From Moniliella sp. 'wahieum' (Eukaryota > Basidiomycota > Moniliellomycetes > Moniliellales > Moniliellaceae): a stretch of 64,000 nucleotides of DNA. This document shows, one piece after another, positions 1-11,753 of this stretch. Under the pieces are notes generated by a model. The model made no database searches, was not told where the DNA came from, and worked only from the letters and a program-made list of their open reading frames with translations. Every line of letters begins with the position of its first letter. Position 1 is the stretch's first letter. The DNA lies in the NCBI GenBank assembly GCA_003971905.1, contig RSEE01000049.1, forward strand, positions 248,001 through 312,000, given 5' to 3'. The position numbers and the translations under genes were made by a program.

Positions 1-975
1 TGCCGTTGTGGCGCCAACGTCTACATGCGGGTGCCAATGACCATGATGCATGATGCATGATGCATGACGTCAGTGCATCGTCGGTCACTGGTCGCATGAT
101 GATGCATGATACATCGTGGCAAGTCGTTGTGGCCGGTGACGCGGTGACGACCACTGAGTACCTCAGTAACCGATCAGAGGTCCGATTTCAAAACTGCTCC
201 ATACTGTCTTCATTAGCTTCATTGTTCCGCCGCTTTTGGCCCGCCCTGGTGGTGTTGCACCGTGGCTATTATTGTGAGGGGCACTGCCCTCGTTAGAGGT
301 TTGGTTTAGGCTCCGCCTCCTGTGCCCCGCGCGCGTCTCCTATCCGTGGCGCCTCCACCACCTCTCCACCTTGTTCCAATTGTAAGCCGCACGTGTAGTA
401 GACGCCGCTGGCGCATTCCTCTGTTCTTCCCTACCACCTACGACCTACCACCGCCACCTTTTTGCTCAACTCTTTACCTCGTTCTCGGTCATCTGCTTCT
501 GGCAGCCCAAACCGCGCCGTCTGCCTGCCGTAGTACGTCGCTACATTGGCCCCTGGTGGCGGCTGTAGACCACCACCGCCCCCAATGGGATTGTACAATC
601 ACCCTCGAAGGCCATCAGGACTCCAGGTCTCATTTGAGTGTGGACCGTCTTTTTTGCTTAGCAGAGGACTGGTTGTTGGCCAAAATCAAAGACGAGACAC
701 GTACTGCTCCGCCACAGGTGTGGCTTGTCGCCCCCCCATATACCCCACAGATAATGTGCTGGTGGTCGATCTCCCCTTTCGTCCAAGAGAGCGCCGGGGG
801 CGGAAGGTGCCCCAATACCGATGCCGAGGCAAAGACCCCATCCTTTGATCCATGGACGAAGTGGTGTTGCACAGACGTAGAGTCAATGCCTTCTGTTTAT
901 CACTACTAAAGATAGCGGGGCAAAAGGGGAGGGCAGTGATAGAAGCGGCTTCCATTTACGCAATCTTCAAAAATA
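1..975. other. Left edge, no confident gene
   Basis: I cannot support a gene here. Short plus-strand reading frames between about 300 and 850 are rich in proline and arginine and could be the tail of a gene cut by the window edge, but they begin with non-ATG codons, contain no domain I recognise and change frame. A period-7 ATGCAT array lies at 46-72 (listed separately). Confidence 0.4.
45..72. repeat. Period-7 array of ATGCAT palindromes
   Basis: Three ATGCAT palindromes sit at 46-51, 53-58 and 60-65, each preceded by a single G, and the next heptad in the same phase is GACGTCA, giving a TGACGTCA palindrome at 65-72. This is the leftmost of many period-7 arrays in the window. Confidence 0.9.
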
Positions 976-1075
976 TGATCGAACCCGGGATCGAACCGGG
1001 GACCTTACGCGTCTCAACGAGACCTGTTGCTCCAGGATGTGAAGCGTACGTCATGACCAGCTAGACCATCCGACC
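976..1075 (-). tRNA. tRNA-Val (anticodon CAC) with intron
   Basis: Read on the minus strand the segment folds as a full cloverleaf: acceptor stem GGTCGGA with TTCGATC (two G-T pairs), D arm with GTCT, anticodon stem TACGC/GCGTA, and T arm CCCGG-TTCGATC-CCGGG followed by discriminator A. The anticodon loop reads TTCACA, then about 26 extra bases, then C, so the anticodon is CAC (valine) with an intron at the canonical position after base 37. Mature length is 74 nt of 100. The loop TTCACAC matches typical fungal tRNA-Val(CAC). Assignment depends on the intron being removed as predicted. Confidence 0.93.
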
Positions 1076-1384
1076 TTGTATGGCTCCACCTACATGGTTA
1101 TATTATTGAGAACGTTCAAAGGGAGTTACTGAGCTCCATTACAATCCACCACATCCTCTCCGTTCTGCGCTCACTCAACTGTTTAGCGTAATCCTGTCCA
1201 CCAACGCCACGTAACTTTAGTAACGTAGGATGCTGCTTTAGGAAAATGCCACGCAGACAAAGGGGATGACAAACAAGGTGAATGGCAGTGCGAGCAGGTG
1301 GGGAGTAATTAACAACAATTGACTTGACCGGGGAACTTAGGGGTTATTAAAAAATATTTACTTGGGCGCCCTTTATGCCACGAC

Positions 1385-2878
1385 CTAACCGGCGGGCGAG
1401 AGCATGGGTGTGGGTGACCAGCACACGTCGAAGTTCCGCTTGGTCGTACGGGTCGCGCGTGTGGGATGAACGGGAGAAGGGCGTGGCGATGCCGAGGGAG
1501 AGGAAGGGAAGAGGGAGTGGTGGTCGCCAGGGTGAGGATGGGTCGTGGTGCCGTGACCAAACAACCGGCTGCCTAATGACAGTCTCCGCTTCTTGTGCCC
1601 TCCTCCCACTCCTCCCGGATGCGACATGCGACGCGAGGCAGAGCTCATGCCGTCCATAATGTACGGAAAGGGGAACCCACCCGGGTCCCGCTCACTGCTG
1701 CGGGAGGAGGAAAGTGCGAGCGGACTACTGGGTGTTGTAGGCCCCGAACTGGGTAGCAAAGTAAAACCATCGACTTGGTCCTGCTCCTCGGTTGGATTAC
1801 AAGCCACGTGCACCTTGCGCCCAGACCGTTGAAACTCATCGGCCGCCCAATCTACATCGTTCACAATAACGATTTGGCTGTACGGCTTGGCATGCGCCAA
1901 ACGTACCATGGCATCCACTAGCGTCTCCCCATCTTGCGCTTGGTCCACCTCGGTCGATACATAAAATGTCACCTTGGTCTGGTGAGTGCTTGCTGTGTCC
2001 AGCTCCCCGGCCAAAACGATGAGTCGGTCAAGCAATTGTTCGCGCACCTCTTCCCTCGCTTCGTCTTCCATCCGCAAATCGTCAGTGAGCTCCAGAAGCT
2101 GCTCGCTGCCGGATCGAGTCGAGGGTGGGACACTTGCTTCGCTACTAGGAAAGGACGTAGAGCCGCGCCGGGAAGAAGGAAAAAAGGATGCAAAGATGCT
2201 CCCGGCACGAGACTGTCCCGCTCGATCTCGCACCGAACCGATCGAGTCGGCTGAAAGACACAGTTCCCGCTCGGGACTGCTGGCCGCCAACGTGCCAAGC
2301 AAACTGGGGCGGCGTGGTCGGTGTGCCGGTGAAGCGGGACGAGAGACGGTGGTGTGCTGTCGCTGGCAAAAGGTGTCATGGAAGGAACGGATGTAGGAGG
2401 CAGGGAGGATGGACACGCATTCGACGCTCATACTGGCTCGAGCTGGGGAGGAGAGGGAAGAGAAATCGGAATTGGAATTGGAATCGGAATCGGAATGTGA
2501 ATCGGATGACGGAGGGCAGCGGAGAGATGCGTTGGTCAGGTACGCAGCCACATCGTGCCCGACGGACTGGAGGGCATGAATGGAGCGTGAATGGTCCGAG
2601 TCCAGCAGAGACCCTGCCTCGTCTTGTGTGCATGCAGAGAAGACCGGGGGGAGCGGAGACGGCGGAGAGGAACCCTGATGCGAGGGTGGGGGGGAGTGGG
2701 AGGGCGAGTGGGAAAAGGGGCCTTGGGGCGGGGGGGAGCGCTGGGGTAGGCCGGGTGGGCATGGGCGAAAGATGGGCTGGTAGAGGAGGAGCACGGGAAG
2801 CGGCGCCGAGGAAGCAGACTTGGACACAGGCATGCAGGCGGCGGTGGGCTTGGGTCTGGGGAAGGCAATCCCGGTCAT
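1385..2878 (-). CDS. Ser/Pro-rich hypothetical protein
   Basis: An uninterrupted frame of about 497 codons from the first in-frame ATG at 2878; the frame stays open to 2938 but only non-ATG codons lie further upstream. I do not recognise the family. The N-terminal third is Pro/Ser-rich, with an Asp/Ser run around the HSDSDSNSNSDF stretch. A short region in the second half is less biased (KVTFYVSTEVD, PYSQIVIVNDVDWAADEF) and looks like the folded core, with alternating beta-strand-like and acidic segments. The C-terminus is basic and Ser/His/Pro-rich. No signal peptide or membrane segment. It is one of the few long genes here without a frameshift. The tRNA-Val lies downstream on the same strand. 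Confidence 0.72.
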   Translation of the reverse strand: MTGIAFPRPKPTAACMPVSKSASSAPLPVLLLYQPIFRPCPPGLPQRSPPPQGPFSHSPSHSPPPSHQGSSPPSPLPPVFSACTQDEAGSLLDSDHSRSIHALQSVGHDVAAYLTNASLRCPPSSDSHSDSDSNSNSDFSSLSSPARASMSVECVSILPASYIRSFHDTFCQRQHTTVSRPASPAHRPRRPSLLGTLAASSPERELCLSADSIGSVRDRAGQSRAGSIFASFFPSSRRGSTSFPSSEASVPPSTRSGSEQLLELTDDLRMEDEAREEVREQLLDRLIVLAGELDTASTHQTKVTFYVSTEVDQAQDGETLVDAMVRLAHAKPYSQIVIVNDVDWAADEFQRSGRKVHVACNPTEEQDQVDGFTLLPSSGPTTPSSPLALSSSRSSERDPGGFPFPYIMDGMSSASRRMSHPGGVGGGHKKRRLSLGSRLFGHGTTTHPHPGDHHSLFPSSPSASPRPSPVHPTRATRTTKRNFDVCWSPTPMLSPAG

Positions 2879-2938
2879 GGTGTCGGTGGTGGCCGAGACG
2901 GGTGCTGTGGCATGGGTGGATGGGAGAGGGCGGGACAA

Positions 2939-3987
2939 AGGCGAAAGGAGATGCCGGTGTGTGGATCGAGCGGCAAGACTGCGGTTCCAACCTGCTCGTA
3001 CCAGGGAGAGGGTCTGCCTAGGACAGCGTTTAGTAACCGCGCACAGGATCCAGCCAGAGCCAAGACGGAGTCACACGGAGTATAACAAGTACTGCTGCAA
3101 CTGAGGGTCAATCTCTTTCATCCGGCGTCGTCTGGCTCGCACGGGGATTGGATATTCAGCCTGAATGCCTCGGCGCCAGCCAGCCCAACCCCACGGTGTG
3201 TGACTAGTGACTAGTGACTAGTGACTTTGTGACCGCGCGGAGACTGCCCCCATGCGGGCGGGTGCTCTGGGGGAGTGCGTCAGGTAGCATGACCGTGGCC
3301 CCAACATGTGCATCGCAGGAGCACGGCGCGGAGAAGACGGACGAACGCCAAGAGCCATCAGCGCATCAGCTGCTGTTACGCGCTAGGCCGGTTACACCGG
3401 CTCCGCGTTGCCGCTTTTCCCAGCGCTTCCCCCGTTGCGTAAATAAACGCGCTAGTAGTAGCACGCAGCTGATACCCCGCCTTCTCCACGAGCCGCCCCC
3501 GCTTCATCAGTGTAGCTTCACCTGGAGCTTTACTGCCCCCCCCCCGCACGGACAACATTGGGCTGCTGGCCGACGTCAACGTGTCAACCCTCAACGCCCA
3601 GTACTTTGGTCGGCGGACCACACACTTTATATATGCATTTTTCTCTTTTACGCCCATGCCTCGCGGGGCACCCTAACTAGACAGGGGAGCACCAGGGGCG
3701 GCAGGGGAGGGGGGGGAATCGATGAGGTATGTACGGGTGCCGACCAAGTTAGACCAAGGTAAAGGAGAGAGAAGGGGGTTCGGAACTGAAGGTAGTGTTT
3801 TGGGGTGTATAGGAAGGGACAGTGAAGCTGGCGTCCGCCCAGCGGACCAGCCCAGCCAAAAAAAGCAATAAGAAGAGCAAACAAACGTCCACGATCAATG
3901 TAGACACTGAACAGTAAGAGCTAGTACGCAAAGGACAAAAGCAGGTCGTTCAAGGCACGCAGCCAGTATAGATATAGGCAACCTCAT
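2939..3987. other. Intergenic region between two minus-strand genes
   Basis: About 1 kb without a supportable gene. It contains a period-7 ACTAGT array (3202-3223) and, nearer 3988, what is probably the 3' untranslated region of the Num1-like gene. Short frames on both strands look like chance ORFs. Confidence 0.5.
3202..3226. repeat. Period-7 array of ACTAGT palindromes
   Basis: ACTAGT occurs at 3203-3208, 3210-3215 and 3217-3222, each separated by one G, followed by GACTTTG in the same phase. The unit is G plus a palindromic hexamer. Confidence 0.92.
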
Positions 3988-6900
3988 CTACCCTTCGCTC
4001 CGTAGGCCACGGAACCGATTCGCGTGCGCCTGAAACGGTTGCGTCGGCGTCATTGAGGTCATTCCCCATTCGGCCGCTGCTTCGGCCGCTGCGGTGGCCG
4101 CTGCATCCGACGCCACCGAGCCAGGACGTGGGGGCACGGGAATGCTGCGGCGCACCGTAGAGGGAGCGCCGAACGAGCGGGCAAACGCGGAGGGAGGCGG
4201 CGAATGAGGGGAGCGAGAGACTCGACCGAAGGTTTGCGCCGTAGGCGAAAAGCTGAGGGCCGAGGGGGGGCTAGGGAGCTGCGCCGCCGAAGGCGTAGCC
4301 GGCGTGGGTGTGATGGACGAAGCGCCGTGCAGCGGCGACGAAGGACTGGCCGCGCGCGACGCGGCACGATAGGAATGCACGTTCCTTTGCCCGTCGGACA
4401 AACGAAGACTGAAAGTAGACCGGTGTCGGTCTTGACTCAAGGTGCTCACCGACTTATGATGGTGGCTCGGGTGACCTCCCCTCGCTTTGGACGTAAAACT
4501 AGGCAGCAACCCACGAGGATGGTCATGCGCATGAGCCAGTGAACCCACATCGTGATCCCCATCGCAGCAGACACGCACATTGTCCAACCCAGATCGACTG
4601 CTGTTGCCATCATCTTCCTCGATCATCGATTCTGCCGTCCGGGCGGGACCACCATCCTCAACTGCCGGCCCGCCCCGCCCCCCGTCCCAGGGCGGCATTG
4701 GGCCTGCCTCAACAAGCTCCGATGAATCCCGACCGCGTGGGCGGGGACTAAGCAGACTGAACCGTCGGCGCGGCGTGTCCAGTTCCTGACTCGCCCTGGG
4801 GTGCGACATGGACATGGCAGATGTGGACCGAGAAGGCTGGGAGCCCTGTGAGCTTGCCGCATTCGTTCGCCACGGTAAGTTCCACCGCTTGATCGACGGA
4901 CTGCGCTCGGCCCAGCGCGACCTGCGTTCGGACGAAGAGCGTCCCATTGGACCCGTGGACAACAGCTGTGGTGTTTCTCCCAATCGAGAGGGCAAAGTCG
5001 AGTAGTCTGCATTCGCCTGTCCCTGTGATACACGACGCGGTGGGATGGACCAAGCAGGCACATCGTTCGCTACCCCCTCGGCCGTCGAGGAAGGCGGCAG
5101 CGAGGTAGGCAGCACGTTGGGCACTGGCAGCTCGAGCGGGGGTAAATCTTGAATTTGCCTATCCCGCATGCGTTCCCGGTCAGTCAAGAAGCGTAGCGCG
5201 GTCAGCCAGGTGCGGTGCGCCTCAGCCGACGGCGCGGTCAGGTGCAGTGCCTGTCCCTGAGGGGACGTAATGACAAGTGACTGGGCATGCAGACTGACAC
5301 TGTGGTCGCCCAGCTGACGCGGTGCTCCGTACAGCGCGCCGTCGGGGTCGTACGCCTGTTCCTCCCGTACCGCGGCGACCTGCATCGACTTGGACTGGCT
5401 CGGGTCGCCGGCCGCTTGGACTGGGGTGGTAGGCGGGTGCCCGTGAGACCAATAAATGCGCATCGTGTAGGGCTGGAGCCAAACAAAGCGCAGGTGCCGT
5501 CGTTCCAAGAGTTTGTTACGTTGTCGCGCGACGCGATGTCCAGTCCGGGCCTCCTCCCCGTCGTCCGACTCGGGCCCGCGCGAAAGCGATCGGGCAACAA
5601 TACTAATCCGACGGGGAAGGCGGGTATACTTGACCATAAACATTCCAATCATCGCCTGGGAGATGGCTTCCATCGTCGCCTGTTGCGGGCGGAAGGATGT
5701 GGCAACGGACGTTGGCGGGATGGAAAAGAACGGTAAGGGCGAGCGGGAAGTATGCTGTGACAAGGCAGGATCCTGCGCTGGGGCGGGGGAGTTGGCTGGG
5801 GAAAGGTTGTCGCGGTCCGTGTCTCGTGGGATGAAGTAAATGGACGAACGAGAATGCTGGTGGGCGTGAAGGTTTGGACGAGGCGATGTATTAGCAACCA
5901 AGTCAGCACGGCTATCGTCCGGCCCTGCTGGGGCCAAGGTAGGCGCCGGACGAGGCGGGGAATTATCGTGGCTCATCGTCGCAGTTGGATAGGCTGCCCT
6001 GTCGGGAGACCCAGGGTTCAAGGGTATGGGGGTATGCTTTCCCAAGGGAGTGGACAGTGGCGGATGCCTGTTTACCGTAGATGGGAATGAGTCCAAACCC
6101 GTGTCGGGAATGGTTTCAGCCACGGTGGACTTCTGGCTTGGCTGGCCATCAATAGGGGTAGACATCCGCGCCGGACGCGTTTCCGCCTGGGATGATGAAG
6201 TGTGGGTATCATCGCGAGGACCGTGGGCTTGGTGATTGTGGTGGTGTCGGTGATGGCGAGGGGAAGAAGAGTGAGGCAAGGCATGGTGGTGTCGTACCGT
6301 TGCATTTGACTGGGGGGAAGACTTCTTCGTGCTGTGCCCAGAACGATGGTCAGAACGGTGGTCAGAACGGTGGTCAGAACGGTGGTCAGAGCGGGCAGAG
6401 GATCGGCGGGAGCGGGACTGGACCCGTGGTCGAAGATGGGAATCATGAGCGAATGAACGCGCATCCATAGGCTCCACATCCGCCTCTGCACCGTCACCAT
6501 CGGAGCTGTGCCTGGTACCAGGGGCATGCGGTGAGGCAGCGACGTGCAACCGACGAAGGGCGAGCGGCTTACTCTGGGGCGCAGAGCGGGATGTTCCCCC
6601 GAGCGGCGAAGATGCTGGGGTTGGGGTCGGGGGAGCAGAGCCACCAGCCGTGGTGTGCGATTCTGAGGGTACCAGTTCAGGTGGGGAATACGTTGGGCGC
6701 AGTGAGCCGCAAGCGGGTGAGCCGCAAGCGGCGTCACAGAGGGAAGTACCGTCCACGGCTCGGTTTGGACTGCTTCATCCACACGGGCTACTTCGTCCGT
6801 TGCAACATTAGCCTCGACCCGGTCGGCGGAGCGAATGCTGTCCTCAGCCGCTGTGCGCTGGGAAGGGCCCAACTTGGTTTCCGCGTGCAGTGGCTGTGGT

Positions 6901-9054
6901 CGTACGGAGCCAGCGCCGCCCTCTGGCTGAACAGGTGGGCCAATGTCCAGAGACGAGAACTGGGAACTCTCATTGGCGTCAAGGAACCGCTCCTCTGTCT
7001 GTTCCCCCGACTCTGGACCAACCTTCAATGGGCTTAAACCCAACGCATTCTGTTCTTCGACACCAGGGGCCGGAACGCCAGAGCGGGCACTCCGATCCTT
7101 CTCGAGGAGCATGCGGAGCGCCGTTCCGTGTTCCTTGACGATTGCCTCGAGCTGTTCCGATAGAGTCTCGGCTGCGGCCGAGAAAAGAGCAGGGTCGACA
7201 CTCGACACACCAGATTGAGACCCCTTTTCTTCTGCTGGCAGAGCCAATTTGAGAGTGGGATCGACGCCTGTTCGGGCCCCCGTACGCGGCACAGCATCCT
7301 TCTCACCTAAGGTGGCAGCCGTAGCACCAGTCGAAGTTGATGCAGAAATTGCTTTAACCTCTTCTCCCACGGAGGAGTGAGCCGCCATCGACTTGTTTCG
7401 GGCAAGATTTGATCTCGCCCGGGTTCTTGGAATGGCTGGCGGACGACGAACCCGAGGAAGACACGAAGATTGTTGTGGTGCTGGCGCGACATGGATCGTC
7501 GGAGGGACGACGTATCGGTCGCCCAATCCGGCAGGGAAAGATGCAGGCGAGGAGGACGGGGGTGGGCAGTACGACTGAGCGAACAGCCGGGTCGCGCAAG
7601 GAAGAAGAGCGGGGCTGCAGAGCAACGAGACGTTGGGCTTCGTCCCTCTGCTCGGCTATCGTCTCTATGTCTCTCTGGGCCCGACGCGCTCGCTCTTCCG
7701 CCTCGCTTGCCTGCTCTTGGTGGCGGCGCAAAGATGCTCGTAAGGCCAGGCACTCATCCTCATACGCCGCACGTGTCTGGGACGCTGCTTGCATAGCAGC
7801 GGTAAGTTCAGAAGATAAACGGGCCACTTTGGCCTCGCTACGAGCCAACGCCGCCCGCATGTCCGAAAGATCGTCTTGGGTCGCTTGATGGGCCATGTGC
7901 AGATCGTATAGCTCGTTGGACACCGAATCTAGATAGACTGCTTGTCAGTGCTCATTTCCCCCCCCCCCGTGCGAAAGAAGAGCAAGCGAACAACAACGTA
8001 CCTTTGGCCTCCTGCACCAACTTGAGTCGATGTTGGTGCTGGCTCAGAGTACGTTCCAAGCTATGAACCGCCTTTTCCCGCTCTGTGCGCGCCTCAGCAA
8101 GGTCAGCTTCAAGCTGGGCAAGCGACTGGTCTGTCTGCTGCTTCAGGTTGGCCGACGCCTTGACCAAAGACGCATTGTACGCCTGTAGCCGACGCAGTTC
8201 GGCCAGAAGCTGGTCTTGCAGTTGGCGAGCAAAAACACTGTCCAGCTCAAGTTGGGCCGTTGGTTTTCCGCGCGAATCCGCCGGGCAAAGGGGGGATTGG
8301 GAAGGGCGACTTGGACTTGGCTGCAGGCTGGGCTCGGCCATGGCAAGACCGGATGGTATGGGTTGCGAAAGGGTGGGAGGGATGTTGCGGCTTCGCCGGG
8401 CGGTTTGGGTCTCGTTCCGACTGGCTCCTTGGGCAAGATCGGAACCAACATGGATGGTGACCTTGGGGCGCCCATCGACCTGCTCGAAAGTGCGTCGGGC
8501 AAGCCAGTCGACGTCGTCGGTGGGGGCTTGGGTACCGGCTTGAATCGCAGCTGTGAGCTGGTGGAGGAGAGCTTGGCGCTGGTGGGAGAAGTGGGTGTGC
8601 TCGTGGCGATGCGTGCCTCCAGCTCGGCGATCTGGGTCATGAGTGCCGTGGCATCCATGCCTACTGTGGGCGGTGCAACCACGGACGGCGGAAGAGACGA
8701 AGAGGTAGAGGCAGAGACAGAAGCATATTGATCGTACTGGCGAGCGCGCCGGACGTCCTGCTCAGCGACCAGACGGGACAGACGGAAGGGCAGCTGGCTG
8801 GCGAGCGCATCGAGCAGCGTCTCGGCGGCAGCCTGTTGGTGCTCGAGCAGGGCGGCAAGGGAGGCGGCAGGGCGGGCCTGCTGGGCGACGTGGGCACGGT
8901 GGTGCTCGAGGCGGCGGCGACACTGGGCTGCCGCAGCGAGGACCGCGGCCGAGGGGAGGTCGGGGGAGGCGGCGTTGCTGGGGGCGCTGGAGGAGGAGGA
9001 GGAGCGGGAGCGCACACTGGCGGCAGTGCTGTCCGCCTCGCTGGCCCACGGCAT
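3988..9054 (-). CDS. Num1/Mcp5-like cortical anchor protein (PH domain, frameshifted)
   Basis: Num1/Mcp5/ApsA proteins sit at the cell cortex, bind membrane phosphoinositides through a C-terminal PH domain and anchor dynein and mitochondria. Here the minus strand encodes, from ATG 9054, an Ala/Ser-rich start, a long heptad-rich coiled coil (about 8900-7630), a Ser/Pro-rich middle with SDHR repeats near 6350-6400, and at about 5690-5180 the hallmark block AISQAMIGMFMVKYTR, then RHLRFVWLQPYTMRIYWS, which matches the Mcp5-type PH domain. The stop is at 3988. A 64-nt GT-AG intron lies at 7938-8001 and restores the frame exactly. The frame jumps at about 8615, 8350-8535, 7550 and 6740; in each case coding character continues in another frame, which I read as single-base consensus errors. 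Exact residue numbers are therefore uncertain. Function is inferred from the PH block and architecture. Confidence 0.82.
7938..8001 (-). other. Intron of the Num1-like gene
   Basis: On the minus strand the donor GTACGT follows CAAAG and the acceptor is AAGCAG. Splicing joins QEAK to VYLDSVSNELYDL and keeps the coiled-coil frame open, while the unspliced frame stops at once. Confidence 0.85.
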
Positions 9055-9317
9055 GGACCGATGGAGGTGGGGCGGGGCGTGTCAGAGAGGAGGTGGGGGT
9101 GGGTGCGGGCGTGCGGGTGGGGCGGGGGAGGGGCAGGGGCGGCTGAAAGATTGCAGGTGGCATGCCAGGGGTGGCTGGTGCTTGCTGTGGCGCAGCCTGC
9201 CTTACATGTCCCACTGCAAGGGGCACCCAGCCGCTGCAGCCACAAACAAACAAGCCCCTGGCAGCACTCGGTCTGCTGAGTCTCATCTTCACATTGTCTT
9301 CATCTTCATCTTTGTCT

Positions 9318-9346
9318 TCATCATCATCATCATCATCATCATCATC
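9318..9346. repeat. (TCA)n microsatellite
   Basis: An uninterrupted TCA trinucleotide run of 29 bases, about 265 bp upstream of the Num1-like start codon, in a Thr/Cys-rich stretch that may be its 5' untranslated region or promoter. Confidence 0.9.
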
Positions 9347-9953
9347 GCCTCCTCCTCTCCATCCTCCTCTCCATCTCTCCTCTCATCTCCATCTTCTGTT
9401 TACCCATCTGATGAACTTGGGGGCTGTACCTTTTCATCGTGTCTGCCGACGGCTGCTCGCTGGATATAGGAAACGTGTGCTCGGGTTGGAACGGCGCCAA
9501 TAAGGCAGTCGCACGGAAGGGGATGCTCTGCCCATGCTGCCGTTCGGGTGCTTGAATGCTGTGTCCTGCCTCTGGCCTGGACGCCCTGGCCTGGATGCGC
9601 TGGCTGGATGCCCAATAGCCGGCGGAGATGGTGGGAGGAGGCTTGTTGCTGCGATTGCATTATACCTAGGTGGGGGATGGGCGATTACCTCAGCACAGTG
9701 CGTATCGCTGCGCCCTGGCCTCTTGGCGGTGCTGTCGCATGTCGCATGCCACATGTCAATGTCACCGCCGCGGTCACGCTCCCCGTGCTGTGTGGCGCCG
9801 CGGCAGCGTACACACGCAGGCCAGCCACCGCCGCCGCCATCGCCGTCTCGAGTGCCCTGCCCACGCCCCTGCCCAGCACGCCTGGCGCCCACACGCGACT
9901 CTCCGCGCCCACCCTTGCGCCCCCACGCCCCGCCCGCGCCTGCCTCCTCCTTC

Positions 9954-11225
9954 ATGGCCGCCTCGTCTGCGCCCCCGCCCGACGTCGCTCTCTTCCGCCG
10001 CACCGTCTGGGAGGCACGCATCCCCGTCGCCATCTTCCTTGACGACGCCCACCTCCCGCCCGGCAGCGACCCTGCACTGGACACCTACTACACCACCGTC
10101 CCCCGCATCTCCTACCTCCCACTCCTCCTCCCAGCCGTCCGCCGCTTCCTTCTGCCCAGGTCGTGCCCTCCCCCTCCTCGACTCCATCCACGACCGCCAG
10201 CTCTCTTCGAAGCCAACGGCGAGCCGCTCAAGTGGCACTGGCCCGTCGGCGTCCTCTATGATGTCCACCACCTCGCCCGCGCGCCCGCCTCTGCCTCTGC
10301 CTCCGCCCCCGTCCCCGCTTTGCCCTGGCGCCTGACCCTCAAGATTGCCGAGGCCAAGCCCCATGACAAGGCAGGATACCATGCATCCGCCACCCACCGC
10401 CGAACTGTGCAAAACCACTTCATGTCCATGCTCAAGGAAGCCGACTTTGTTCACTACGGATCCACCAAGCGCGTTGTCAACCTGCGCCGTCAGGAACAGG
10501 ATGCGCTTTGGGAGGCAATTGTTGAGTGTATGTCCACTTTTGACGTCGAGCATATGTTGATGACCTCCCCCCCCCCTCCCCCCTGCGCGCGCATTGCTCT
10601 TTGTTTGTTCTTGCTCCTGGGACTAACCCGTCTACGTGTGGCAGACAACTTTGACAAGTACTGGGCCGTTGCCTCTAAAGTTTATCCGCCCCCAACCTTT
10701 TCCTCTGGCGTGGGCGGATTGCCACGGCGTGCTCCACTTGGTGGTCCTACGGGAGCTGGGGACGACAAGTCCATTCTCTCCTCAGTCCTTACCACTCATA
10801 CGAACGAGAGCCAAGCCTCGATTCCAGGCTCTCTCTATAGTGTGGCTGTGAGTGAGGCGCCGAGTATGGCGCCCTCCACCTCAGGCGTCGCGGGCGCCGG
10901 TGCTGGTGCTGGTGCCGGAGCTGGGGCGGCGGTGCTGTGGCTGGAGTGCGGGCCCTGCCGATGCGCTTTCACTTGCCTGACAATGCGGGCATGGCACAGG
11001 AAGCCGTCTCGCCTGTCGCCGAGGATGGAAAGAGTCCGCCACGCTGCATTCGGTCCTCAATCCCTCTTCCCTCTTCTTTTTCCTTCGGCCAAGGGGCCCC
11101 ATCCGCCAGCTAGTGCCTTTATCCATGGCGTGCAGATACCCATCGAGGCGCAGCTGTATTGGCTTGGCCTCGCCTTTACGGGGCCCGACGGCTGGCTCTC
11201 GGTTGTGATTCGCATAGATGCCTGA
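9954..11225 (+). CDS. ATG5: Atg5 autophagy conjugation protein (frameshifted)
   Basis: Atg5 is joined to Atg12 and, with Atg16, forms the E3-like complex that lipidates Atg8 on the forming autophagosome. From ATG 9954 the protein opens with FRRTVWEARIPVAIFLDD and PRISYLPLLLPAVRRF, the Atg5 N-terminal signature, then GEPLKWHWPVGVLYD, ALPWRLTLKI and HFMSMLKEAD. A 117-nt GT-AG intron (10528-10644) joins LWEAIVE to NFDKYWAVASK. In the C-terminal half the Atg5 strand ALPMRFHLPDNAG appears in another frame (about 10935-11035) and the end (AFIHGVQIPIEAQLYWL ... GPDGWLSVVIRI) in the original frame, so at least two or three single-base indels lie between 10900 and 11070. The intron is a multiple of three without a stop, so unspliced RNA would also read through. 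Confidence 0.9.
   Translation: MAASSAPPPDVALFRRTVWEARIPVAIFLDDAHLPPGSDPALDTYYTTVPRISYLPLLLPAVRRFLLPRSCPPPPRLHPRPPALFEANGEPLKWHWPVGVLYDVHHLARAPASASASAPVPALPWRLTLKIAEAKPHDKAGYHASATHRRTVQNHFMSMLKEADFVHYGSTKRVVNLRRQEQDALWEAIVECMSTFDVEHMLMTSPPPPPCARIALCLFLLLGLTRLRVADNFDKYWAVASKVYPPPTFSSGVGGLPRRAPLGGPTGAGDDKSILSSVLTTHTNESQASIPGSLYSVAVSEAPSMAPSTSGVAGAGAGAGAGAGAAVLWLECGPCRCAFTCLTMRAWHRKPSRLSPRMERVRHAAFGPQSLFPLLFPSAKGPHPPASAFIHGVQIPIEAQLYWLGLAFTGPDGWLSVVIRIDA
10528..10644 (+). other. Intron of ATG5
   Basis: Donor GTATGT, acceptor TGGCAG, 117 nt. Removal joins the conserved LWEAIVE block to NFDKYWA, matching the Atg5 family; the intron contains a long C/CT tract. Confidence 0.8.
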
Positions 11226-11692
11226 TTTTTATTCTGCTGTGCACCATGCTCCTCCGAGACCTGATCTGTGCGGTGCATTGTAGGCAACGGGGAATCGCGA
11301 TCGGCGAACGTGGAACGGGGGGGATAGAACCGGAATATAGGAGCGGGCACACTATGCGCGCGAGCTGCTAATGAACGCGAGCGTGTCGCGCGTCCGAGGG
11401 AAGCAGGCACAGCGTGCACGGACCGCGCAGTGAGTGAATGCCGCGGTGAACGGTGAGCGGTGAGCCGGCAGCCCTGTGGCCAGAACGCCCAGAACGTGCA
11501 ACCTGCCGCAGGGCATGCACGGCCCTTTGGCGCGAACTACGCCGCGGGGACGTGCGCTCCTATAGAGAGTGTCTGTGCATTGGCCACCCCGACGTTCCAG
11601 GGCCCTCTCACCTCCTTCCGTCCATCGTCATCGTCCAAGGCATGTTTGCCCTCACCATTGCCACGGTCCCATCCCCAGGAATCCCTCTGCGG

Positions 11693-11700
11693 TATATAAG
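11693..11700 (+). promoter_or_regulatory. TATA box of GSH1
   Basis: TATATAAG lies about 54 bp upstream of the GSH1 ATG (11754). Spacing is short for a fungal gene, so the 5' untranslated region would be only about 20-30 nt. Seen in sequence; promoter function is inferred. Confidence 0.6.
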
Positions 11701-11753
11701 TGCACCCTCGGCCCAACTTATCATTCGTCCTCACTCCTCATCGGTCGTCCACC

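Noticed and set aside
3988-9054. Many plus-strand ORFs of 80-180 codons opposite the Num1-like gene
   Set aside because: High GC keeps antisense frames open; they lack conserved motifs, whereas the minus strand has the Mcp5-type PH block and a homology-supported intron.
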